From the NCBI RefSeq assembly GCF_004798865.1, contig NW_025335269.1:17789045-17853044 (forward strand): DNA of 64,000 nucleotides, written 5' to 3'. Both the position numbers and the translations under genes were made by a program. Numbering within the stretch: the stretch's first letter is position 1; each line of letters opens with the position of its first letter. This document shows positions 35,801 through 49,145 of this stretch, piece after piece. This DNA comes from Varanus komodoensis. Taxonomy: Eukaryota; Chordata; Lepidosauria; Squamata; Varanidae. Under the pieces are notes generated by a model that was not told the origin of the DNA, did no database searches, and was given only the letters and a program-made list of their open reading frames with translations.

Positions 35801-36867
35801 TGGCAGAAAAGGGAATCTTGAATTGTCATGTACCTCAGTAAATACCAATTTGGATCAGGACCAATTACCAGTTACTTGACTTAATGATGGGTCCTCTTAG
35901 AAGTAAAGCAAAAGTGCAATAACTAGCTATCCTTATAGCAGTTGCATTTTTGTCTTTTTTGCTCCAACAGGTTTTTCAGGTCCAACTTTTGCCCTGTTCT
36001 CATGTATCACACATATCTCAAGGCAGTCTTTTCTATAAAAGCATTTGTCCCATGCATACAGAGAAAAGCATGCAATTTAACCTTGTGTTTCATTCAAGCT
36101 TCTTATTCTTTTATTTTGATTTTAGTTGGAATTCTCTCTACCAGCACTTTCTCCTTCATGTTCCTTATTCTCCAGTAGGAAACGCATTGCGTCAAGTTTT
36201 CTGTGTTCACCATTCCACCCCAACTTACAAGATAGCTACTCCCACCCACAGCAAGTCTATGTATATTTGAACCTTTCTAGGTGAAGCTGCAGACTCTGAA
36301 CATTGCTCCCTTCTGTCTGGCAAGTTGCTTCAGTCACAAGCTGCTTGATGCCCACTGCAGGCTCTAGTAAGTCCTATGGCCAAGAGCCACCCAGATACAA
36401 ATCAGATAAACTAGATATTGGCCTACACTGCTTCATGTCTGGTGTCTCCAATGTGGTGCTTATAAGTATCAATGAAACTTCTCACATAGTTATTTTTGCA
36501 GATTCTTTTTATTATTTTATTTAACTGGGAGGCTTTTATGCTACAAATCAGCAGTATCATCTTAATTTGGACCCAAAAAGTGGTTTGCTGTTTTGGAGTT
36601 GACACCCGACTTTTATCCCATACTTTAAGTTCTTAAACAAGTTACTTTTATTTTCACCACTTTGCTTCCTGAGAAATTAATTTTGTGAATGATCATGCCC
36701 ACCCACAGTAGCCCTTTTATGAATGGACAAGCCCCCAATGACAGCCATTTTGCAGATGTATATACCACTCAAAAAGATTGAGATCCTTGACCACAGCTAT
36801 TAAAGAGGATGGGACTGCACAACACAAATCCCCACATGTTAGACACATGTTGCAATTTTCACATCTA
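32881..36867. other. Unique AT-rich DNA
   Basis: Apart from a short dispersed-repeat piece at 33808-33838, nothing is recognised over about 4 kb. Frames of up to 106 codons near 35950 are T-rich and without motifs. Confidence 0.45.
33808..33838 (+). repeat. Reptile dispersed repeat fragment (AAGATGCCACAAGACTCCTG)
   Basis: TTTTTAAGATGCCACAAGAC and TCCTGTTTT match a widespread reptile repeat segment that I recall as 'ttaaggtgccacaagactcctgttttt'. The upstream neighbour of that segment in other copies, 'catctgatgaagtgggct...gctcacgaaagctt', is found separately at 54866-54930. Confidence 0.5.
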
Positions 36868-36925
36868 TTATTATTACTTTATTTCTGTACCACCCATAGC
36901 CAAAGCTTTCTGGGAGTATAAAAGA
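36868..36925 (-). mobile_element. LINE 3' tail fragment
   Basis: ATTATTACTTTATTTCTGTA, CCACCCATAGCCAAAGCTTT and CTGGGAGTATAAAAG form a worn version of the 'tttatttctataccacccaatagccaaagctctctgggcagtttaca' LINE end, as at 23495-23610. Confidence 0.5.
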
Positions 36926-38426
36926 ATCACCTTCCTTCAAGATGTTAATTTGAACAAAATTTCTGTCTTAATATGTGTATCTCCAATTCTTCCTTCCCCT
37001 AGAAGAATATTCTTAGATCTTTGGATCTCATCAAAGATACTCCATTAATGTACATCAGAAATTAAATGCTAGCATTTCTTTGCAATTTGTCCTTCTCAAT
37101 TTCCAGTGCAAGTCTGAGTCAGCCATTCTGAAGCTCTCCTTCTTGACCATCACCATCTCTTATGTTGATATAAATTACAATTAGAGATGGTCAGTTTTCT
37201 ATAATCATGCTGTATCTTTCCTAACAGTTGATATTTTTTCTAGTAAATATATCAGGAATTGATTTTAGCAAAATTGCCCCAAGCAGCTGTCTAAAATGTG
37301 AAAAATTAAAATCTACCAAGTTAAAATTAGTTCATGCAATGTTTATGTTCGGAATGAATAGTTTTGAATTGTGCACAATGGGCAAATTCTGAAATATAAT
37401 GCAAGTGTTATGGGGGAAAGCTTTGCAAAAGGATAGATGGTAGACTGCATGCATCACAGCTATATCGGTTGACTGGTGATATTGCCAGTTACTTCCAAAT
37501 GAATATGCATTTTATTATAAAGTGGAATGCAACACAATGTGTTTGGAAATCAAAAAATAAAATGCATGTTGGTAAGCTGTGCTCATCCTCTCCTCTAACC
37601 AGATCCCTGAAGAAAAGCTTTGGTCCCATTTCTCTTTGGGAGCACTCCCTGATGGGAACTGTTGCGACAGTAAACCTGTATGCTTATAAACATGTTACAA
37701 CGTATCGGTCTCTTATTCAGCTTCAGTCCATTTGTTTCTCCTTCCCTGTAACCATGCGCACCATTTTATGCTTCTGCACAACAAAATTATTTAAGATTCT
37801 CGGCAAAAGTCAAGTTCTGATCCTAGTGATAACAGAGATTAAGCACACGGTCCTGTCACTTGTGCCCTAGATGCCCTCTCCACTTGTCCCTCTCCGCAGT
37901 TCAGAGGGGGAGGGAAGGGCACTGGAATGCCATTTGGTGATTTCACATTCCGCCAAGCCCCAGTCTCTTGCCCTCCTTCATTATGCCTCTTTTGAGGCTG
38001 ATTTTCCAATCTTGGAAAATCTTGGAAAATCAGTTCAGATCCTTCTACGGGGTCTGCAATGGGAAGAAGACCAGAGAGCAGATGCTTAGCTCCAAGATCA
38101 CAGCCCTGTTTTTCTGAGCTCAGATCTGAGAATCTGAAGTATCCTATAGCTACAAGATCTCTCCCTAGATTGATCAAGAAGTGATGTATTTTAAAATTTA
38201 GTGCCTTTCCTTTTTATAACTTCTAACAACTACATCCATGTTATCAACACACACCAACCATTTACACTTTTCTTTTGTAGAAGGTTACATGATTTTAGGA
38301 TGCATAACTACTGATTAGGCTTTAATTGTTTATGAAAAAAGATCGGTCAGTGACTGAGCTCACATGTAACATAAAACCAGAATTCTTGACTCAGCAAGCC
38401 TTGATGTGAATGGTTACTCATCCCCA

Positions 38427-38428
<2 letters not shown>

Positions 38429-38460
<32 letters not shown>
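38429..38460. repeat. (AC)n microsatellite
   Basis: Sixteen AC units without interruption, after a CCCCACC lead. It is read directly from the sequence. Confidence 0.85.
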
Positions 38461-38462
<2 letters not shown>

Positions 38463-39358
38463 CATGCAAATAGATTAACCCACCAAGAATCATAACTGAA
38501 TCTGGAATTTGGTTAATTGCTCCAAAACAAGTCAAGCTCATAAGCCAACATTAAATTACATTTGTAGTTGGCTTACAAATCCTAGTTAAGTTGGGTGTAC
38601 TTTAATCATAACCCTGATTCAGACAGAATATGGAGTATCTCCTCCTGGTTTGTTTACCTGCTCATGCAAAAGCCAGAGTGAACTGGTTATGTACACCATT
38701 ACATTGTTTATCAAGCCAGGAGTCCAAGCTTAGCAGAATGTGCAACATGGCCGGGATGTAAGTTGGACAGAAATAATAACATATTACTCCAAAATGTCTA
38801 CCCTTCCTAAACAATGTTCCTGATGACTCACCTGTGCATACCTCTGCTGGCTCACCTGCAGTGCGCCTGTGTTTCAGGTCACATGACTGTTGCTTACCTT
38901 ATTGACTCAAACCTCTACATGTGAACTCAATCAATTGAAAAGTACTATATTTCCCAACCAATTTCAAAATAATGGTTTTGACATATGAAGTTTAGGGTTA
39001 AGATATTTCAGACAACTCTTCCTCTACCGCCCTTGAAAATTAGGCTCATTGAGAGAAGTGCTGCAGGTTCCTCTACTATCAAATGTAAAGTTGTCCTTGA
39101 CATGGATCACTTACCATGAAGATACTAGCGCCACCAGAGAACACCGCACAAGCGAGATTCATCAGACCTTATCAGATGTTATTTGTAGACAATTCATGAA
39201 AACACTTGAACAAGCCTTACGTTTCTTACGTTTGTTCTCTGCTGTTGCTAGCAGGGTTTATCATGTTGATTAGCCTATTGTTATTATTAATGTTGTGATT
39301 TATTGTTGCTGCAAATCACATTGATGAGTGTGTTTGGAAGAATGTATCATTTCAATGT

Positions 39359-39383
39359 TCTCTCTCTCTCTCTCACTCTCTCT
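39359..39383. repeat. (TC)n microsatellite
   Basis: TC dinucleotides with one A interruption. It is read directly from the sequence. Confidence 0.75.
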
Positions 39384-41430
39384 GTGGTGTTTGATAATCT
39401 GCAATGGTTTAGTCACGCATGCTACTGCCTGACACTGCTGTCATCAAGAGATGAACAGAGAAATGTGACTCAGTCCTCAGTTCTGCAGTGGATTATCCCT
39501 GTAAACAGTAATCAGTAGTCCAGATATTTTCTTCTCTTCACACAACCTTTTATTGAATAGTTATAGCTATACACCTAAACATGGTAAAATGTTGCTTTTC
39601 AAACTTTCTGGGTTGGCAGTCCTTCCCTCTCCTTTCCATGTCCTTCCCCCCGTAAGTTTTCTTTCTTCTTTTTCTTCCCTCCCCAATATATATGGAAGAA
39701 ACCTAAAGTCTATAATCTTTCTTTTAAACTGTATGTGCTACAAAATGCATTTTAAAGTCCATACCGATAGGACACATTAACCTTTGTGTTCAACTTTTAC
39801 AAGAGAACTGTTTGTATGTTGAATGCCTCTTACAGTATTTGTGACACCATAAACATTTCCAAGTCACTGACAAATATTTAATAATAAATGGAGCAAGCTG
39901 ATGTAAACCATCTTTAATTATTCACTTATGACAATATATTTAGAAGATTCCTCACAAACCAGTAAGGGAAGATTTGCAAAGATAAAGCAAAACATAATTT
40001 GAGGACCACAAAAAGATGAAGTAATGGATTCTGTGAAAGGGGGACTTTCAGCTTATTCATAGATCATGTGCCTTTATAGAAGTAAATAAGTTCCTGCATG
40101 TACTGATTTTAGACTGTGTCTCATAACTGTCACACAAAAATAATTATATAATCCTGGTTTTCAAACATTCTGTTCTGATCTGAATGACTATGCTTATAGG
40201 CAACCAAAAATGGCAGGCGGGGAATGGAAAGAGGTGGCAATCAACTTCCCCACCCCCTTCCATTCACAGAAGCCTCCAGTGGATCAAATAGCTTTCTGTG
40301 CCTGGAACAACACCACCCTACATTGCAGATAACTCAGTCTTATGAATCATTCAATATGTGTCCACACTGTAGGACAACCCATCTTTGAAAGCTAATCCAT
40401 TCAGAATCACAAGACCAGAACAGTTATGATAAGGTGGAGGAATAGCCAAATAATAAATACAGTTTCAGTCACTTCAACAGCAACAAAACAAATTTAAAGG
40501 CTGTAGAACCTGCTGGAAAAACCCTACAGGTTAGATTATCTCAAACAATAATCTCATTCTTTCCCCCCTTCTTTTTGAACTAATTTAATAATGTGATCCT
40601 GGGCAGAAGGTGAATTAAAGACAGACTTCAAACTAAAAATCTCATGTGCCAACTCCAAAACATGATGCGCTGCAAATTTTGATAGCATTATATGTATTTT
40701 TCAGAAAAAAATAAGGTTAACTTTAAACAAAGAAGAAAAAAGACAGACATCTTCATATAAGAAAGATTGCACAATGCACTTGAATCCAGAAGACTTTAGA
40801 CATATTAGGTATGAAATAAAGGTTCAGTTCAAAAGACTACATGAACAGTAGAAGGCTAGTACTCAAAGAAGTCCTCCCTGAGGTAATCTGATATGGAAGG
40901 AACTTGGGCTGTACTCTCTTAAGTAACAAGCAAAGTTGCCAACTGGGTTGTTAAATAAATGGAAATATGTTTTCACAAATGAATTTCATTCTCTTTGTTG
41001 CCCAAATCTGGTGATAATGCCAGGAAATGAAAAGTTGTGAAAAGAAGGAAAGTGAATTTAGTGGAAACCAAGAAAGCCATTAGCAAGGAGAGATTAAAAG
41101 AAACAAGCATCCAAATTTAGATGGCTGGAAATTGAGAGGAAAATGGCTATAGCATAGTAGCAGAACTATGTTTTGTATAAAAGAGGTCCCAGGTTCATCC
41201 CTGGCATCACAAAGCAAGGAAAGGTTCTCATGGTTTCTTGTCTGAAACCATAGAAAGCTGCCATCAGTCACAGGACTGTTCAAACACAATGCTAACCTAC
41301 TGATTAAAAAACAAATAAAAATGTTGCGTTGTTGTGTATCAGCAGGGATGCAGTCTGCGGCATGCCCATGTCTTCCATTTTCATGCCATAACTCACAAGT
41401 GGTTCCTTTGGGGGATGTAGAACATGATGT

Positions 41431-41476
41431 TCAATCCTATACTGCTGGTTATTTAGAAGTTAAACAATTCAATGGT
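41431..41476. repeat. Squamate dispersed repeat fragment
   Basis: TCAATCCTATACTGCTGGTT, TATTTAGAAGTTAAACAATT and CAATGG follow a recalled lizard repeat 'caatcctata..tttactcagaagtaagtcccattgaattcaatgg'. The same family as 4731-4774. Confidence 0.45.
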
Positions 41477-42504
41477 TAACCCAAGAATAAACCATGGCTT
41501 AGCCCCTAAGAAACCCAGTAGTAAATGTTCATGCATTGTACTCTACAACCTATGAAAGAATCAACTGAGGGTTACAGGGTAAAAGCAGAAGAGGCAGGCA
41601 TACTGCAAACAGCATCCCCACTTACGCACAAGGACCCATCAGTTTTTAAAATGATAGGCTGTTAAGTGCAAGGTCAGCGTGATGGTACAATGACCTGGTA
41701 AAATGCAGTTTCCTATGTTCCAATGTCTGAAATGTAATGGCGTTTCTGTAGGCTTCTTTATTTCTTAAGCAGACAAGCCTCAAAAACTGCAACATTAGTT
41801 TAAACTAGAAGTAATTGCCTGATACACGAATTAACATTTAGCATTTATAACTGATGTTAACTAACCTCAGCACACACATGAAAGTCACTGCTCCTTACCC
41901 ATTAAATGTTTTGTAAACTAGAAAGCATACATAAATATATACACATTTTGGTTGTAATCATTTCATTAAGATGAGGTGAAGCAGGACTGACAAAAGTGCA
42001 ATGCAGCTCAGTAATACGATTTGAGATGGTCTCTTCGGTGTTCTGGACACTTTCCCAAAAAACCATTTAAGTTTGCCCATTAGACTCTTACACTCCAAAG
42101 ACCTTCATTTAAAAAATACAGAGTGGCCTAAGAATAATGTCCATGCTACTGCAGATGTAATATTTATGAATTTGTTATAATGTACCTGCAGTCAATTTAT
42201 GGGTAGCAGGCTCTGTAGGAAGCACATCAACAAGCAACAAGAGAAAGTTGTATTATTTTTTGTCAGCTACAAAACTGTAACCCATGCTGAGAAAAGAGAT
42301 GAGGCATGGAAAGCTACTATTTTGTGAATACCTGTGTGTAGTTCACTGACATAGTTTTTCTTTCTATCATGCTAAAGATTGAAAAGCCTGATTCAATGAT
42401 GTAATTCAACCTAATTCCTCTAGTTTAATGTAGTTACAATGTATTTCAATGAATACATATTGTAAAGAGTGGGGTAAAGTTTGGGCTAGAATCAAATAGA
42501 TTAG

Positions 42505-42565
42505 TAGCTGTCCTGTTGATTTCAATGGGAATATAGTTCAACTTAACCTGGAGTCCAACCCATTG
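42505..42565. repeat. Squamate dispersed repeat fragment
   Basis: GTAGCTGTCCTGTTGATTTC, CAATGGGAATATAGTTCAAC and GGAGTCCAACCCATTG carry the 'ttgatttcaatgggaa...caaccca' words of the same dispersed family as 32150-32250. Confidence 0.45.
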
Positions 42566-45500
42566 TGTTGGTACAGCTGACTTGCCTTCAGTTCATTTCT
42601 AAGAACAATCAGAAACAGTTAAGAGAAAATAAACTGATATTTGCAGTGACTTAAAATACCCCCAAAAAACAGTTTTCTTGGTCTGATGCTTTAAAATGTG
42701 GGATCAAGGAACCAGATAAAAACTAAACAAAGCATATTCCTGAAAGTACTGTATCTTTATTTAAATTCATAGCATTTTTTGGATTTAAAGAGTTTACTAT
42801 TAAAATTCCAAAACCGAAACACCATTTTGTGCACACATTAAGCTTACCTGTGCTACGTAAACACATCACACACATTTTAAAAATAATACAGTATCTGTCC
42901 TAACCAATCTATAAATAATGATTGACTATTACTTACACTGTGAATTAAATAAGGAATGATCACACTATTTATTCATAAACACAGTAGGATTATTCCAAAG
43001 GAAGTCACTTGAGTCCATCTGTCCAAATAGAATATCTCTATGTGTTGCGTGCACATTTTGGTTTCATTTCTTTTTTTTTTAAATAAAACCATTATCTGTT
43101 GTTGTTCTTGGTTGTTGTTGTTGTTTTTAAACAACAACTGGGTGTGATCTACAGAGAGTCAACTTCTCTTGGAAGGGGCCTAAACACAGTTAAGTGCTTG
43201 CATCCTATTGATTGTACCTTGGTGTGCTGAAAATACTTTACTATACATCTCCTTTACCATCTGTGACTCATATTTCCCATCTATAAAATATGGGCAAACT
43301 TGTACTTATATTATGGCAATGATTAATTTATTAAAGTTAAAACCATCCTAGTAGTAGAGAATATTAGGGTAATAATATTTGTTCAGTGCAGAAAACATGT
43401 AAATATTTCCACAAGACAATGCTGTCCATTGAACTTATTATTTATGATATAGATATTCTCCAAATGACCATATGATCCGAAATAAAGCCACCAGGAAAAT
43501 GTTCAGCTAACAAGAGCAGATTTTTTTATGTGCATAATACCCTATTTATCCATTTGTGATTTCTTCCCCAGAATAGTTTCAAGTTATTGCAGTCCCCTAT
43601 AAAAACTGAATTAGAAATCCCATGCATCCCAATAATTCAGAACATTATGTTTTTAAAAGAACAAATTTGGCTAGAATAGTTCTTTCTCCAAAATAATTTG
43701 GTTTACTGCTTTAGAAAGAAGATTTGCCTCATTCTACCACTCTTATTCTCATTTCAATATCTCTTGCAAGACAAATATTCCAGCTATTATCACTGGACCC
43801 AGTACAAGTGTGGATTGCAAACTCCAAATAACGGTGAGTAGTGGGGCAGATCTGTCTGTCTTGATCTTTTGCTATTGCATGTATGTACAGAAGGGAAATG
43901 CAGGCAATCTCAGCTTCCACATGCATGTATTTATATTAGATCCTTATTACATTTAACATGTGTGACTAACATTTATGCTTAGCACAGAGTCAAGACTGGC
44001 TATATATCCTACTATATGTAAAGCTTAATAGTTATACGACCACTGACTTCCATGCCCATGGGATCTGATGAATGTTTACATGTGCATAGTGCCAATATAA
44101 GCCATGATAGTTAACCACCATGTTGACAGAGTGTACCTCAGCATACCTGGTGTTAGAAGAAAACAATATGGCATGGTCATCACTTTATCCCCTGCTCGAG
44201 TTAATGAAGTATTTGGCTGGCTAGTACTAGAAAGAAATGCTGGATTCAAAGAGTCTTCATCTGATCCAGCAAGACAATTCTTCTGTTCTTACATGATGCA
44301 GAAAGAATTTTTTCTCCAGCCAATCATTTTTTTGGCATATTAACACATGATGAAGATACATACATAATGAATTGTGCTCTTTTTCTGAAAAGTAATTCCA
44401 GACAGTCATTCCCTTGAACCCATAGTTCTAACTAAAAGCAAAATAACATAGGTTAGAATATTTGGTTATTGTATTGTATCTTGTTTCTTTTCCCTTACAA
44501 CTTGCTTGTAACTAAAAGAATCCAATAATCTTGCGGCTGCTTGTCTGTCTAGACTTTCTGATACCCAGATGAAAGCAATGTCATCTGGTTCATGCAACTA
44601 AGTCACAGGAAGTTAAGTTCTAGATCGAATTAGGAAAAGTACCAAAATTCCATTTGATGGTTACACGAGTATTTTTCACTCTTCTTTCGGAATTGGGCAC
44701 ATGTGTACCCAACATATATAACAAATAACCTGATACAAAATCATGCAATCAATGGTAATACTCTTTCATATATCTATATGGAATGTTCTGGCATCTATTC
44801 TTTGGTACCCCAATTTTCAAACCCAGATAGTTCAGATCACATTCTTGATATTTGACAGCTTTCCTTTCTCCATCTAGATGAACTATGTTAATGTTATTCT
44901 CCTCATTTAACAGTAGGACATCCCTCTTTTCTTTTAGGCATTCAGAGCATATTTGCCCATTCTGGAGGAGATGGAGAAGACCAGCACTGACTTAATTCTT
45001 TTTACCTTAGCAATTACAGTGGATAAAGGATTAAAGTTAGTTCTCTATATGCAAAATGCCCAATCTGCAGCAAAAGGATACCCATCTCTATGCCTGGGAA
45101 AAGACTAGAAATGCCTCTGAAAATGTTAATAGACTATTTGGAAATAATGAGCTCCTTTAGTAATTTGGGGCAAGTAATACTTTGAACCAATTAGCTGCTA
45201 CAGAATTACCCTCTCAAATCCCAATGTCTCTTCTAAATGTAATTTTCTGATCACTTGGGGTGATCATTTCATCTGATAATTTCTGTATATACCTGCAGTT
45301 CAGAAATAGCCTATATTGCACCCATATTCACACACTTGTGTACGCACATGCATTCTTATTGCAGGAATCTTGCATTTCTGTGCAGACATGTTTGGGTGTA
45401 AGCACCACTAAAATAAGTGAGACTTGCTTTCAGATGAATACCAATAGGATCTGTGAACTTTGCGCAGGCATGGAATCCTTGTACTTAAGCCCTTTAGGCC

Positions 45501-45926
45501 ACAAGGCAAGTATACAACCCAAACAACATACACAGTAGCCTTGGTACACAGTACTGAGATGTTAAGTATTATGTAGAGTATTTATAATGCTTGAGGAAGT
45601 GAAGGGGGATAAAAATGTTTTGCATGGAACAGTTAATCAGGGACTAGCTTATTTATATAATGGCAGGTGGTCTCCTATGAATATTTCAGATGCATACTTC
45701 AGATTTATGAAATGTTCTCCTACAGAAAAATGTTTTCTTTCATAAGTAGTTAGCCCTTCAATACATAAAGAACTTGCTATTATAAACCTATAGGTGTTTT
45801 ATTTTACTCAGAAATATCACCCACGGCTTTCATATGCTTACATTCTGTGAATACAACAAGTAATGATCACAAGTAGCATAAACTGAATGCACTTCTATGC
45901 ACTACATGGGCATTATATGAAAGTAC

Positions 45927-45939
45927 GGGGGGGGGGGGG
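45927..45939. repeat. Poly-G run
   Basis: Thirteen consecutive G in otherwise AT-rich DNA. Confidence 0.8.
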
Positions 45940-48004
45940 TTAAATGAAAAAAGTCTTTATGCAACCAGTTTACAGTTAAAATAGCAAACAGTACAAGATT
46001 TACATAGAATTTCTGAATATTTCACAATGCTACAGAATTAGTAAAATTTTGAAAAACAAATACAATTTTCAATAGCTTAATAGGTCTTTGAATTAAATCA
46101 AAAACTGAAGTTGATCAGCATCCCTACAGCAAGACCCAACCTGTCATCAGCACTTTCTCACAACTTCTAAAGAGCTCTCCTTTAGTTCTTCCCCACTTTC
46201 TCCAACCCTTGCAAAGATTTACTACCCAGCTACTCTCCAGCATATCATACATGGAATTGAAACACCACATTCCACAGACAGCTTTTACCTTTGCTTTTTT
46301 TCCCCTTTTTTTTCAGTAGCCAGAGCCAATCATCGCTCTCCTCTTCCATTATGCTTCTTTATGGCAGAGTGAGATGCTTCTTCATTAAGTAGTGTTACAA
46401 AGAGAACACACCCGAACTCCCAAGTGGAGCATGCCTTAAGAGTGCCCGTGCTACAGTTCTCAAGGTAACCAGGCTCAGTTGGAAACTGAGAGCAAAGTCA
46501 ATGTAAGATTAGTAATTTGCAAGCCTAATTGCACATACCGACTTGCCTCAATCCATGATGAACAATCTTTAAAAGACCAGTATGCAGTTATGTTTTTTAA
46601 AGCAATGGAGTTGGAAATTCAAGCACACAGAAAACACAAAGCACTGCACTTATTTTAAATACTTATCATTTTGAAGTGTTTTAATGCATTGAGCTATAGG
46701 CAAGCTATAGGCAAGCAAAGTGCCACAAAAACATGATGCTTCTCTTGTTGTCTTATGCAAAATGGACAGCAATAACACTGATGGGTTTAAGCACAGCAGC
46801 TGAATAGGTAAAAGCACACAGTTCAGGAAAATGCTGCTACAGCCGGATGAAATGGTACTTTTCCAAAAAGTTCTCAACATGAACCAAGCTCAACAAGAAA
46901 AGATGACAGAATGAACCCATGCTTTGTTTAACCCTAGAAACAAAGCATTTGAAGGATGCAGATTCTCAAATAAAATGTATCTCACAGTAGCAATGAAGTA
47001 ACTGCAAGCCATGTACACTGCAGACAGCTGATTTCTGATACTTAAATGGGATTACAGAAAGCTTCATAGGTTCCAGACAATTTCTTCCATGACATCATAA
47101 GGATGCTAACCCAAATGTATTACTTCTTAACAAATCAAAACACTTTGTCCTAATGTTAAGAATACCTGAGAAATGATATATTGGGCTGTCCCTTTTATGA
47201 AAATGTTGTGCTGAATTTCCCCATTATTTACACAGCTTCTAAAATCCATGAGGTTAAATGAATGTTTAAATAACAAGAATAGTAGCAAAGGGCTCTTGAA
47301 ATTGCAACAATGTTAAATTAGAAACATCTATTTGAAGTGTTCTTATAAAATGGAATTTCATTCCAAATGGCTGAGGATAAAATAAATTTATTTTAACTGA
47401 CACCTTTTAATAAAATAATACCATGTTGCCAATACAGCAAAACACTGCTTTCAACAGATTTTAAACCACACAGCTATCAAATAAACCTGCCAGCACCTAC
47501 ATTATTTTCACAACACTTGCAATTCTGCCAGTCAGGTTGAATACTATTCCCAAGTTACCTGTCTTCTGTTATTTACTACACAACTGGAAGAGATATATGA
47601 AGCACCTTAATAACAACATGCTAAGATAGGTTTGTGGCATGTGTTCTCCGCCAGGACAAACGTGCCAGCGAATTGTGACTCCGTAGGAAAACTTTCTAAT
47701 CCCCTGTCTGTATTTATGCTTCCTTTAAACCTCTACCCACCTTTAAGACAAATACAAGGAGTCAAACGTCATCTTAGGGGAAAATGCATCTTTCGGAACA
47801 TAACGCTACCATGTGCGGAACTGACCATCACCCATCTAGTCGTCGTCTCAATTGCACAGACATTGGCTACGATTTCCAGACCACGAGCAACACCAGCTCA
47901 AATGCCCGATCTCTGTGTACGAACACGCCGCTGACTCAGTCCACAGCCCTTTCTCTCCCCAGCCCACATGTGCTCGGACCCACCCTGAGCTGATCAAACC
48001 TAGA

Positions 48005-49145
48005 CGCGCACAGACACAACGGATGGCTGCGAAGACAGGACGAGAGCACACGGAAGCTGACACAAGCGGCACACGGAAGCAGGAGGCGCGCCGGGCGCGC
48101 ACGCACGGGCTGGGGTGCGCTGGCTTTACCTTGAATGAGCACACGGGATGTGAGGGGGCGTCCCCGGCTTCTCGATGTAGTTTGGGGCTGCCTGCGCTGC
48201 AGAGGAGGGTGCTGTTACCACACGACGCCTGCTTCCCGGGAAGGCATGGTCTGCCACTCCGCCTCCGCCTCTTCCCCGCCTGGGCTGGAGAGGTGCTGCG
48301 CCGGCACCTCGCTCTCCGGGCTCCGCTTGCTGCCTGGCCGCGAGCCCCTCTCCCACCGCCACCGCCACCGCCACCACCCTTCTCACGTCCCCTGCTGCAT
48401 GGCTCTTATTTGCGCTGGAAAGCCTCTCCCCGCGCCTTCCTCCGAACTTCGCCTAGGCAGGGCTTATTGTCTCTTCCGCCGCGCCGCCCGGTCCTCTCGC
48501 CTCCCCTCCGCGCCCCTCAGCGCCCGCGTCCCTCCCTGCCTGCGCCTTGCAATCCCCGAGCTTCTTCTGCCTGTCTCCAGGCGGCTTCCTCCCTGGTCCC
48601 GGCTGCCTCTATTTCTGTCTGTCTCCCAGCCTCCCGCGCTCTGCCTTCCTCGCTGGCCCAGCCCTTTGGCAGCGCGTGGCTGGCTGGGCGTCTGCTGCTG
48701 TCGTGGCTGCCGCCCTGGCCCCTCAGTTTACTACTGCCTGCGTGCCAGCCGCGCTTCTGCCTCTTCTTCTTCTCCGTCTCCCTCAGCCTCGCCTCTCCCC
48801 GCCCACACGGCGGTCCAGAAGCAACGTGCTAGGCGCTCTCCCTCCTCGCCGGCTCCGCGCGCTCTGCTCGCCGCGCCTCCTGCGCTCCCGCTCATGCTGC
48901 CCAGTCCCCGGGCGGCGGCGGGCGCGGCGGCGGGCGAGCTGCTGCCGCTGGCCGCCCGAGCGGTCTCCTTCCCGCTCCCCAACTCCACGCGCAGAGGCAC
49001 ACACGGCGCGGCTAGCTCAGGCTGCCCGCCCGCCCGCCTCATAAATGCGTGTGTATGTGGGGGGTTCGCGTGAGTTTTTTTCCTCTGCACGTTGTGTCAT
49101 CCGCTGCCGAGCCCCCCCGCACGCGCCTGCCCGCCCGCCCATCCG
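48005..49145. promoter_or_regulatory. CpG island, probable gene promoter and first exon
   Basis: About 1.1 kb is GC-rich and dense in CpG, in a window that is otherwise AT-rich and CpG-poor. It contains many GGGCGG/CCGCCC-type boxes and C-rich pyrimidine tracts and lacks any repeat. This is the usual form of a vertebrate housekeeping or developmental promoter. Several 100-320 codon frames cross it on both strands, but they are rich in S, R, P and A and are what GC-rich DNA gives by chance. Direction is undecided: a minus-strand donor (48130/48129) favours leftward transcription, while GTGAGT at 49070-49075 offers a weaker plus-strand alternative. I cannot name the gene. Confidence 0.75.
48131..48720 (-). 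other. Candidate non-coding first exon with splice donor
   Basis: On the minus strand the exon would end ...GCTCATTCAAG, with the last exon base at 48130, and the intron would begin GTAAAG at 48129. CAAG followed by GTAAAG is a good match to the donor consensus and lies at the left edge of the CpG island, where a 5' untranslated exon commonly ends. The right limit given is only a guess, as no TATA box or initiator fixes the start. No initiator methionine in a convincing frame precedes the donor, so it is probably 5' untranslated sequence. Confidence 0.35.

Larger units (their letters stand above)
36926..48004. other. Long stretch of unique DNA, almost no repeats
   Basis: Roughly 11 kb with two short dispersed-repeat fragments (41431-41476, 42505-42565), a CA repeat at 38429-38460, a CT tract at 39359-39383 and a 13-base G run at 45927-45939. 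No coding exon is convincing. It lies on the side towards which a minus-strand transcript from the CpG island would run, so it may be a first intron. Confidence 0.45.

Noticed and set aside
43096-43140. GTT repeat followed by AACAAC, a small hairpin
   Set aside because: It is a short GTTGTT/AACAAC simple-sequence palindrome of a kind common by slippage, with nothing around it to suggest an RNA gene.
44939-45107. Exon-like block after a CTTTTCTTTTAG pyrimidine tract, frame reading AFRAYLPILEEMEKTSTD
   Set aside because: The acceptor is good and the frame is open for 56 codons, but it ends in a stop without a recognised protein family, and no partner exon was found. Chance is the simpler explanation.
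47852-49073. Two plus-strand open frames of 326 and 312 codons across the CpG island
   Set aside because: They overlap each other in different frames, are made of S, P, R, A and L runs expected from GC-rich DNA, contain CCG/CCA repeat translation and show no domain. Frames of similar kind exist on the opposite strand.
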